Source: Crambe crambe (Eukaryota > Porifera > Demospongiae > Poecilosclerida > Crambeidae). Taken from it: 64,000 bases of DNA. This document shows, piece after piece, positions 38,367 through 47,875 of the stretch (its first letter is position 1; every line of letters begins with the position of its first letter). The stretch covers positions 4,288,139 through 4,352,138 of the forward strand of contig OZ004596.1 in assembly GCA_963924555.1 (NCBI GenBank). Reading direction: 5' to 3'. The notes under the pieces were generated by a model. The model was not told the origin of the DNA and did not search any database. It worked only from the letters and a program-made list of their open reading frames with translations. Made by a program: the position numbers and the translations under genes.

Positions 38367-38776
38367 GATTGCATTCACTGACTATAATTATGGTAGCTGA
38401 ATTAGATGATGAAGCACTATATGAATGGATAAAGCTCAGGTGACTTAGCTAATTGATATTCATAGTTATGCTTACTCGGGTAGTAATTTCATTATAGTAG
38501 TATAGAAGTAGGGTAATTTTTTTCCTTACCACGTAGTATTATCATGTCTCCCCAGGGGATACTTCTTTCCTTCCTCCTATTATATCCCTCCCCCTCCCTA
38601 TAGCTCTTCCATCGAATTAAATGCAATTTTGAAAAAAAAAAATTATAATTTCCACAGAATCTGGTGTGTTAATAGCTGAAAAGTATATGATATGCTATAT
38701 ACACAAAAATAGTTACTTACAACTACATGTGTGTGGCTAATCTGTTTCAAGTACATAACAGCTAGGTTAAACATGT
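38367..38776. other. Intergenic R4-R5 with R4 upstream element
   Basis: No gene seen. Contains the conserved block 38434-38463 upstream of R4 and the uninterrupted (empty) version of the site occupied by the TIR element between R3 and R4. A CCCTCCCCCTCCC tract is near 38585. Confidence 0.55.
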
Positions 38777-41345
38777 TCACTGTGCATGTGATTCTTTATC
38801 ATCTGAGCTCCTTTTCTCACCAGGAAGCTCAGTATCAACCGAGTTCCTTTTTGCACCAGGAAGCTCGTTATGGACGTATGTATCATCTGAACAACTCTCC
38901 AAGTTTATCTCCTTTTCCAAGTCTTCTTTGGTATTCACTTCTTTGTAAACAGGGTCTTGATGGAAGGAATCTTCATAAACAGGATTATCAAATGAGTTTG
39001 CAACTTGGTCACTGGATCTCATCATCATTTCATTTTGGTCACTTTTATTTCTAGTAAAATAAAATAATTACAGCAGGTTAAGAAAAAATGGAGCTCCAGA
39101 GTAAGCTCATTTGTATTAGGAATGATTTCAATGAGAATTATATTATGTCTTGCAAGAACATAACATAATTGGTAAGTTCATGCATGTATCATACACACAC
39201 ACGAGCATTTTCTTACAAGGGGTGGCTGTCTTCCATTTTCAAATACTTTCTCTTCTTGGATCTGGTACAACAGCAGCAGCACAAGATTCCAATACACAGG
39301 ATCATGAGTAGGAGCACTCCAGCTCCTCCTGCTGCAGCTCCAGCAATCACTGATATGGAAGCTTCCACTGCTTGTTTAGTTGCCATCACAACAGTAGGGG
39401 TGGTTGGATTGATGGCCATACACTCCATGCTGCCTATCTCTGATACTTCTACTTGACAGTAGGAGCTAACTTGGTGCGACACTCCCCCTACTGATATCGT
39501 AGGGTTGGTGTTCACCCATGTCTGTACCATCTCCATCAGCTCTGTGGCCTGTGCTCCATCAGTATTGAGGAGGTTGGACTGGTAGATGACTTCTCTGTCA
39601 TTACTGCCACAGAGAAGACGAGTATGAGTGACATAGTCCAGAGAATAAGGACACTGGCAATCGGATAAGAGTCTTCGTACAATGGCAGAGGAAATATCTA
39701 CAGACTTTTGCATACTGTTTCCAGCCTATTATTGAGAATAGATATAGCATGCAGACACATGCATACGTGGCCTTTACTTACTATATATTCAAAGCACGAG
39801 CCTTGCAGCTGGAGACGAATCTGGATGAAAATGCTTGATGGTACTGCGAAGGTATCCATCATTACATGAACTATATGCACTTGAGATATGACTCACAATG
39901 TAATGTCAGGATATCACTGTATCCACTCTCTCCTGCTCTGGTGCTGACTTGGATGGCCACACAGTATTCCTCAGTGGCCAGCAACCCATCAATCACAGCC
40001 TCCGATTGAGTGTGGACACTCTCTGTTATGGTCATGAGTTGCATGTCTTCTTCATCTATGGTGGTGCATGTTCTATTTCGTGCTGGTTCATAGGCTATCT
40101 GAAGAGAGGTGAGGACTCCTCTGGCTTCCTCCAGCAACAAAGGAATCCAGAACACTCTAGCTGAGGTGTCATTGGTGCGAATCACATTTGATAGAGTGGG
40201 AATATTAGGGACTGTGAGGATAAATCATCATAATCAGATGAATGCACTGTATGCCTATACATACGTACCTCCCTCTTCAGTGTAGAAAGTGTAACTGGCA
40301 GGCTCTCCTTCTCCTGCCATAGTTGAAGCAGTTATGATAATCATATAGGGTACATGTGGAGCTTCAAAAAAAAGTACATGTTGTAATTATAATTGCTATA
40401 CACACTCATCATGCATTTCTTACACAAGTTGTCAGCACTGACTGATCGAGTGTCAGTTGGAAGTGTATTAAATTCAGTGGTGGATTCATCGACTCTATCA
40501 TAGAGTGTAATGGTGTAGTTTGTCAGCACTCCATTGGCCTTCGTCGGTGGGTCCCATCGGATTACTATGCTGCTATTGGAGATCACATCCACCACAAGTC
40601 CAGTAGGCATGGATGGAGCTAATACATATAATGATGGCTATTATTTCTATTTTCGTGATATCTATCTAGTAGCTAGCTAGCTAGCTATATAGCTATGAGT
40701 TAAGTACCTGTTTCAGCAGTTCTGATTTCATCCACGTCAGACTTGGGTCCTTCTCCTACACTTGTATTGGCGGACACCTCTATGGTAACCAGCTGGTAGG
40801 GGAAGAGGTTTTCCAGAACAACTCTTCCTGTGAGGGATCTATCAACCACAATTATTGATGTTCCATTGTCAAATGTGAAGTAGAAAGTGTAGGCCGTAAT
40901 GACTCCATTTGGTACCAGTGGAGGTGCCAAGTCAAAGGTAAGACTATAAGGATTGTCATTCTCAATGCTGATGTTTCGAGGAGGACTGTTTGGTTCTATA
41001 TCCAGTGATGCATCATAAAGTTAAGTAGCTATTTGTAGAATTGTGTTATACCTTCTTCCAGTGTCCTCTGAGCAGCACATGAGTTAGGACTGGTTGCAGT
41101 GTCAGTTTGCACTGACACACAGCAGTCGTAAACCATGTAAGGTCTCAGATTGCGAAGTAGAACACGTCTCTCCTGACTGGCTTGTATTATCATAGTCAGA
41201 CCAAAATCCCTGTCTGTTTCAGAGCTGCAGTCTACAGTGTAGGAGAGTATGTTTCCATCACTGCTATCATTGACAGGGGTCCCCCATATTACTGTCGCAG
41301 CAGTGGAGCCAAGTTCACTAAAAGTTACGTTTTGAGGTGAACCTA
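38777..41345 (-). other. R5 FN3 block, membrane-proximal module, TM and tail
   Basis: FN3-1 about 41054-41344, FN3-2 40710-40998, FN3-3 split over 40429-40618 and 40270-40362, FN3-4 39899-40214, linker about 39783-39842, module/TM 39217-39727, tail 38777-39050. The linker is of the [16 protein letters not shown] type specific to R5-R7, replacing the NIQIRL...CSSYI type of R1-R4. Five cysteines follow the TM. Tail motifs are NPVYEDS and DPVYKEV. The third tyrosine of the class is His here (VHNEL). The tail runs a few residues past the R6/R7 stop (KESHAQ). Confidence 0.8.
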
Positions 41346-44300
41346 AAATGATCATGGTTTGTATTACAAGACGTATAAAATATATTAATTACAGAGTTGC
41401 TACCAAGACAGTTCATCAAATTTGATGTTAGTACGTAGCCAAGATCACAACTGCAAATGTAGGAGCCATTAGTGTTCTCACAGAAATGTTCACAGATATT
41501 CTCATTGCACTCGTTAACATCTGAACGGAAAATAAAGTCTTACTGTATGTAGCTACTGTAATTGGGTTAACTGATGTACTACCTGCACAAGTTTCTTCAT
41601 CATCATTTAAGACATATCCAGTGCTGCAGGCACATTCATAGGTCCCATATGTGTTCACACAAATGTCATCACAGGTATCCAAATCCATCTGACATTCATC
41701 AATGTCTAGAAGGAGTATATTTTACGGCCTGTGAGACATATCATTGCAACATGGTTATGCATACCATCGCAACGGTATCCATCAGGATTGAGCACCACTG
41801 AAATGTTTGGGTTGCAGCTGCAAGTGTAGGAGCCAACAGTGTTATTGCACAGATGGTCACACTGGTTCATCCCTTCGCATTCATTAACATCTGAAAGTAT
41901 ACATGTGCCATTGTCATGGTTACTGCATTCCTGTAATACTTATGGCTACATAATATATACCTCTGCAGGATGCTCCATCTGCATTGAGAGTGTATCCTGG
42001 ATTGCAGTCACATCGCCATGACCCTGGAGTGTTCACACACACTTCCAAGCATGTGGTGTTCCCTATGTGTCCACTCAAACACTCATTCACATCTATAAAT
42101 TGAACATTATGTTTAGCCAAACCAAAATACATCACCAGTATACAAGTTCTGCAAGTACCAAGGAATGATTGTGGAGAAGGGATTTATTTGACTGAATCAA
42201 TGATTTCACACTCTTGATTTACATTATGTTCATACCATCACATCTGAATCCATCACTATTGAGGGTATAACCATCACCACAGCTGCATGTGTAGGAACCA
42301 ACATTGTTGTGACAGGTCTGATCGCACTCATCAACTCCAGTAGCACACTCATCAACATCTGCATTAAGGTCCTCCGTGAACAGCATTAATTAATCACTAT
42401 GGCGTGGTCTAAATTCACCTCTACATGTTCTTTGATCACCATTGAGGGTATATCCAGTGCGACAAGCACAGTGGAAGGATCCAACAGTGTTGTTACAAAC
42501 CATTTCACACCCATGTTGAACACCTCCACACTCATTCACATCTGCATATCAATTGAATCCATGTATACAAAACTACCAAGTTATCTCATACCATCACACA
42601 TGTAGCCATTTTCATCAATGATGAATCCAGGACGACAACTGCAAGTGTAATTTCCTTCCGTGTTGTGGCAATTGTGAGTACACAGAGCAGTGCCTTCTGC
42701 ACACTCATTGATATCTGTATGTATAATAGATTGCCTTGTTCATAGTAATATCTGTAGCAACTTGGTAGTATATCACCCGTGCACGTGAAGGTATCACTGT
42801 TCAATCTGAATCCTGGTCTACATGAGCAGCGATATCCGCCAGGTAAGTTCATACACATGTGGGAACATCGAGCAGTCCCAGTGGTGCATTCATCTTCATC
42901 TATATGTAATGGCAAGAAATTACAGTCTAGAATAAAAAGGATACTCTGAAATTAACCATCTCTCATGCATATACCCTTGGGACTAGCTATTTATCCAAAG
43001 AATTACACTGGCACACATGTAACTTACCATCACAGCCTCTTCCATCATGATTCAACACATACCCATTATTGCAGCTGCAAGTGTAAGAACCAACTGTGTT
43101 GTGGCATATTTGAGCACAGCCATGTATTCTGCCCGCACATTCATTGTAATCTGAATATTTTATCATAGGCATTTTATGTCCATAGTTATTATTATTCACA
43201 TTGGATTGTATACCTGAGCAAGTGGCTCCATCTGTATTGAGAACATAGCCTGATCTACAGTTACAGACGAAGGATCCTGGAGTGTTTGTACAAACTTGCT
43301 GGCAATTATTAGTTGAAGAACTGACACATTCATCATTATCTATTTCAGTTATTATTATAGACAGTCTTTTTATCTACATAGCAAATTTCTATTGGCATAC
43401 CATTACAAGTGCGCCCATTACGATCAAGAGTATATCCCGTGCGGCAACTACATTCAAAGGAGCCATCAGTGTTTCGGCAATTGTGGTCACAAGAGCTGGC
43501 ATTCAAACACTCATTAATATCTATATGGTAAAAAATGTTGATGCTCCAACATGTAGCTATTCCCTGATTCTCTCCATGCAGCTGCTCACCTGAGCAACCT
43601 CTCTGATCGGAGTCAAGACTATAACTAGCATTGCAGCCACATGAGTAAGATCCTGCCTGATTGATGCATCTCTGCTCACAACCTCCATTATTGGTGTTAC
43701 ACTCATTGATATCTATCAACCATAAGTATCTCATTAGTTAATGATTGTATAGCTAGGTATGATTGATTTACCAGTGCAAGTGCGACCATTACTGTCAAGG
43801 GTGTAGCCTGAGTTACAACTACATGTGTACGATCCAACTGTGTTATGACAATTCTGTTGGCAGTCATTGGTGCTAGATGCTGCGCATTCATTGATATCTA
43901 CATAATAAGAAAATAAAATATTATAGCAAAGAGGTGGCACTATTTGAGGTGATCACCATTGCAAGTAAATCCATCCGAGTCCAAGGAGTATCCTGCTCGA
44001 CAGCTGCACGTGTAAGAGCCTGGAGTGTCATGGCAGGTCTGTGTACATCGATCAGTACCCAACATACATTCATCATTATCTACATATGCACAATAATAGA
44101 TATTGAGTACAAATGTACAAAAATCATTCTTACGCACTGATGCAACTCCTTCCATTAGTGGATAAAGTATAACCAGTGCCACAAGAACATCTATACGATC
44201 CAGGAGTATTGATGCATAACTGTTGGCAATTGTTTAAAGGATTCTGGCATTCATTGATATCTATACAGAATAGAGATTAAATTAACACTCCAGACTGTTA

Positions 44301-46283
44301 TACCTATTACACATACTATGCCCTTGGGAGTTGAGATCATTCATTACACATGCTACTCTTTTCTCCATTTTTTTCCTCCTTTTTTGCATGCAGTATAACT
44401 AATTTTTACCTGTTGCACAATTACGTCCAGTCCATCCTGTTCGGCAAGAGCATCTGTTAGGAGCAGTGCAAGTACCTCCATTTACACAACCAGGACTACA
44501 CACAGCTGAAGTGTGTATGTAATAATATTGTTCAATAGAATTAGTTCTCATAAAATTAGCTTATATATGAAACAAACCACCAACGTTTCGACCAGAATAC
44601 TCTAGCCTTCATCAGGGTGATACAAAAAATGCACACAGAAACGTCCTTATATAGCTACGCTCGTTATCTAGATAACGCACATGCAAACGCCTATGGATAT
44701 TATATTATAGCATGCCAATACCTGAAGTCATAAACACTATTTCCCTAAGGCTTTAAGCGTAGAAACCCAGCAACCTTGAAGTTCTAGACCTACATCCCTA
44801 TTAAAACGCTGCTCTTCTGAAGTTAAACCAATATGAAGCGCTTCTTTTAGAAGCAACTCCTTCCTAGTCCTAGCTTGATCTACAACTGAAGCTTCCTTCC
44901 ATAATATAGGATGATGATTACTCCAGGCATGATCAGCAACAGCAGATTTTTCTTGTTCTCCTCGTAGGCAAGCTTCCTTATGCTCCTTCAGCCTAGTTTC
45001 CAGCCTTCTCACCGTTCCACCAATGTAAAATAGGCTAAATAGTGCCACCTCTTTGCTATAATATTTTATTTTCTTATTATGTAGATATCAATGAATGCGC
45101 AGCATCTAGCACCAATGACTGCCAACAGAATTGTCATAACACAGTTGGATCGTACACATGTAGTTGTAACTCAGGCTACACTCTTGACAGTAATGATCGC
45201 ACTTGTACAGGTATGTATATTATCAGTCATACCTAGCTATACAAGCATAAGGAAGCTTGCCTACGAGGAGAACAAGAAAAATCTGCTGTTGCTGATCATG
45301 CCTGGAGTAATCATTATCCTATATTATGGAAGGAAGCTTCAGTTGTAGATCAAGCTAGGACTAGGAAGGAGTTGCTTCTAAAAGAAGCGCTTCATATTGG
45401 TTTAACTTCAGAAGAGCAGCGTTTTAATAGGGATGTAGGTCTAGAATTTCAAGGTTGCTGGGTTTCTACGCTTAAAGCCTTAGGGAAATAGTGTTTATGA
45501 CTTCAGGTATTGGCATGCTATAATATCCATAGGCGTTTGCATGTGCGTTGTCTAGATAACGAGCGTAGCTATATAAGGACGTTTCTGTGTGCATTTTTTG
45601 TATCACCCTGATGAAGGCTAGAGTATTCTGGTCGAAACGTTGGTGGTTTGTTTCATAAGCTAATTTTATGAGAACTAATTCTATTGAATTTTTATCATGT
45701 TAGCTGAGAATAATAAGCAGAGTTCGAATAATATTGTTTATATAAATTGTGTGCTGCAGGTGGTTTTAGCTATAAGGCTATATTTCATATCAATCAAAGT
45801 ACAGCCATCTACTTCTATGTGCATGCCAAATGGAATGCAAATAGCTATATAATTATGATAACATACGAAGGCATGTAGTGCCAGATTGTCTGTAGCCAGT
45901 ACAGCAAGCAAATTGGCTGGAATAGGCTGCACTATAGCTTGTCCGTGAAATTCTACGATATAGTGTCCTGCAGTGCAAAATTAATTTCATAGCTGTAAAC
46001 TATAAAGACAGTGTTGGTATGCTTTGCATGCTCATGTGTCTTACCTGCGGCACCTTCTCCAACCGGCAAAGCCACACCTATATCGATCATTGTAACCTTC
46101 TCGTGAGTAGGCTGCTCCAGATACTTGTCTTGAATTTGCTCTGTAGCAAACTCTGCATGCATGAGGGAGATAAAAGCTAATTACTCCAATGATCATGTTG
46201 TTCACTTACCCAGTCTGAGCACTGCAGTGACACACTGCCACAATTAAAATAACAGCAACAATTAATTGAACTACTCCACACAT
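38777..46283 (-). CDS. R5: EMI-EGF-cbEGF(15)-FN3(4) type I membrane receptor
   Basis: Fifth copy. Exon 1 is 46210-46283 (ATG 46281-46283, MCGVVQ type). EMI exons are about 46047-46153 ([14 protein letters not shown]) and 45868-45970 (FACCTGY); the EGF exon is 44412-44507 ([11 protein letters not shown]). The intron between EMI exon 2 and the EGF exon is expanded to about 1.36 kb by a Penelope-derived inverted structure (44521-45738). Only 15 cbEGFs are present: the first is a hybrid of repeats 1 and 2 of R1-R4. R5, R6 and R7 form a second subfamily with distinct cbEGFs and FN3s. The exons look intact. Whether splicing survives the insertion is unknown. Confidence 0.82.
41404..44265 (-). repeat. 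R5 cbEGF array, 15 exons
   Basis: Low ends near 41404, 41582, 41765, 41961, 42235, 42419, 42591, 42778, 43029, 43214, 43402, 43590, 43771, 43959 and 44134. Differences from R1-R4: the membrane-proximal repeat is shorter ([20 protein letters not shown]); the 41765 repeat has an enlarged loop, [13 protein letters not shown]; the 42778 repeat is [16 protein letters not shown]. The exons at 43771 and 43959 are close to R1/R2 versions, whereas most others are specific to R5-R7. Confidence 0.88.
44586..44615 (-). ncRNA. Hammerhead-like core (left Penelope arm)
   Basis: Inverted counterpart of 45608-45637, with the same CTGATGA and GAAA boxes and the same 7-bp stem on the minus strand. Caveats as for the right copy. 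Confidence 0.38.
44740..45048 (-). CDS. Penelope-like GIY-YIG endonuclease fragment (left arm)
   Basis: An open frame of about 100 codons with [46 protein letters not shown] and CW near the end, then a stop. This is the C-terminal GIY-YIG nuclease domain typical of Penelope-like retroelements; the Arg in TRLKEHK and the Glu in KEALHI are at the expected catalytic positions. The first half of GIY and the whole reverse transcriptase are absent, so it is a dead 5'-truncated copy. The first codons of the frame run into copied receptor intron sequence. Confidence 0.75.
45038..45242 (+). pseudogene. Inverted, intron-flanked copy of a receptor cbEGF exon
   Basis: The plus strand carries a receptor cbEGF ([17 protein letters not shown]...) with its intron acceptor side (ttattttcttattatgtag) and part of the donor-side intron. 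It matches the R5 exon at 43771-43935 in reverse orientation; the left junction has microhomology (aaatagtgcc). It differs from R5 in the exon (TLDSNDRTC instead of TLDSNGRTC) and in the 3' intron, which instead resembles R1 (attatcagtcatacctagct). Being antisense to R5, it cannot be part of the R5 mRNA. Confidence 0.8.
45246..45491 (+). pseudogene. Penelope-like GIY-YIG fragment (right arm)
   Basis: The plus strand reads [20 protein letters not shown] onward to the same C-terminus and stop (45489-45491). It has two amino-acid differences from the left arm (SNHHP to SNHYP, GLEL to GLEF). It starts about 20 residues later than the left arm, directly at the junction with the copied receptor exon. 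Confidence 0.75.
45608..45637 (+). ncRNA. Hammerhead-like core (right Penelope arm)
   Basis: The string CTGATGA at 45608-45614 and GAAA at 45634-45637 bracket a hairpin that can pair over 7 bp (GGCTAGA with TCTGGTC, GTAT loop, including G-U pairs). Penelope-like elements are known to carry hammerhead ribozymes with these two boxes. One extra A after CTGATGA and an unclear stem I make activity uncertain. The mirror copy is at 44586-44615 on the minus strand. Confidence 0.4.
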
Positions 46284-47875
46284 CTTTAGAATGATGGCTA
46301 TGCAGTCCAGTGCAGCCAACTAGTAATGCAGAATCATTAGGCCACTATTAATAGAATAATTGTTTCCTGTCCACCGCCCGCGTATTGAAAATGTCACCGC
46401 ATACTGCCATAGATTGTATAGACTACGTAACCGGGATTGGAAACACAATATAAACGGCCCGGCCACTCCTTATTGCGCATGCCCGCATTAAATTAATACA
46501 ACATGAAAAAGACAATAATAATCAAATTTGGGTATTAAGTGTGCAGCCATTGATCCTGTGGTGATTTCTTTCAGGTTCTTCTTCACCTCTGCACCTTTTT
46601 GTTCTCTGCCCGAACTATGAGTAAAGATATTCAAGCCTCCCTCTCAGTTGATCATCCCTGAGGAAAATAATATAAAAAATTAATGTACTCTAATCATTGA
46701 GCTTTTCCTCGGCAAGGGAATGCATACATTTGGAAAGCATAGGTGGAGGGCATGAAAGAATAACTACTTGTTATGAATATAAATTGGGATCACTAGAAAC
46801 AACTTCGCTTTTTCAAAAAAGGTACACAAAGACACACCCAGCAAATGTGAACTATTGGCTGAAACTCTTGAATACATGTAAAGTTCACTACATTTTAGGT
46901 ATGAGGGCATGAAGTAGAGTGTATACTAAACTCTGAAACTGTAAGTTGCAAATTTATTCTTTCATGTAAGGAGATACAAACAACGAAACAGTAATAGAAT
47001 AATTATAATAACCACCCGCCCACAGCACTTGTGGATGTCTTCTTGGACAGGAAACTAGGATTCTATAGTGGCCATATATATGCATGGACTGGGGTATATT
47101 TAACAAATGTGTTCCAATTCACTAGTTCACATATTCATGAAATTAAACTTCCACTTATTATTCACTAGTGTATAGCTACCAGCAATAATAGTAGTTCATT
47201 AGGCATTCCTTTAAATAATGATGCATGATCACTTAAGTTGCATTGTTAATTCTTATAGTTAGCCTTGGTATGTCAATAATGTAACCAATGCTGGGTGACA
47301 ATAGTTAGCTATGGTATGTCAATAGCAGAGGTGTAGCAGTGTTTTGTGCAATGATCAGTCAAATAGTCTAGTTAGTCAGGCTCTCCCTCATAATACTGAG
47401 TGGTATGAAGAATCTGGGAGGTGTCAGTGTTGGTAAACAAATCATAGGACTGCAGTCATGCAAACCGCATTAATGGACCATACAGTTGTAGCTACCAGAC
47501 TCTCCCTGAAGTGAGACTATCGGGATTGTCGGCAGCTTGTATTAATCAGAAATGCCTGACCTGCCTGACTCAGAGCTACGGTTCATTAGCTAATCTCAAG
47601 AGAATAACAAAAATGTGGCTACTTCTGGTATTTTATTTTTGAAACTCCACAACATTAACCCAGTTTGCTATCCCCCCAGGGGGTGTTTCTCTCCTTTCTC
47701 CTGCCCCTCTCTCTTGTAGCTCTTTAAATTTCGATTTTATTATTGCCACAGAATCTGATGTGTTAATAGTTAGAAAGTATACAGCTATATGATTTAGTAT
47801 ATATGCTGTACGTACAACTATATTATGTGTGTAGCTAATCTGTTTCAGGTACAAACATGTTCACTGTGTATGTGA
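46284..47875. other. Intergenic R5-R6
   Basis: Contains a 733-bp TIR element (46341-47073). From about 47074 to 47300 the DNA is duplicated upstream of R6 (53310-53530), showing that the tandem unit includes intergenic sequence. The part 47580-47640 (attagctaatctcaagagaa) recurs at 53780 and 61030. No gene seen after the TIR element. Confidence 0.6.
46341..47073. mobile_element. TIR element upstream of R5
   Basis: The ends are an imperfect inverted repeat of about 30 bp: ggccactattaatagaataa then ttgtttcctgtcc on the left; on the right ggacaggaaac then taggattctatagtggcc. The homologous DNA upstream of R6 (near 53305) lacks it. It includes a GC-rich part (46375-46495) with cggcccggccactccttatt, unlike its surroundings, which may be captured sequence. 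A 71-codon plus-strand frame at 46697 is unrecognised and probably spurious. Confidence 0.6.

Larger units (their letters stand above)
44521..45738. mobile_element. Penelope-like inverted composite in an R5 intron
   Basis: Two nearly identical 5'-truncated Penelope-like fragments lie in opposite orientation (left 44530-45037, minus; right 45243-45691, plus), 3' ends outward, with a copied receptor exon between them. By eye the arms differ by about three substitutions and a 4-bp indel over about 445 bp, so the event is recent. The 12-mer aataatattgtt occurs at both 44521-44532 and 45727-45738 and may be a target-site duplication, with about 36 bp of extra sequence on the right. Penelope-like elements are known to occur with direct or inverted terminal repeats. 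Confidence 0.75.

Noticed and set aside
44740-45048. Homing endonuclease or group I intron
   Set aside because: The GIY-YIG sequence has the EHK, EALHI and FNRDVGLEL pattern of Penelope-like elements, and no intron core is present.
45042-45348. Plus-strand EGF protein gene
   Set aside because: This is an isolated inverted copy of one receptor exon with intron flanks between Penelope fragments; there is no start, partner exon or stop arrangement of a gene.
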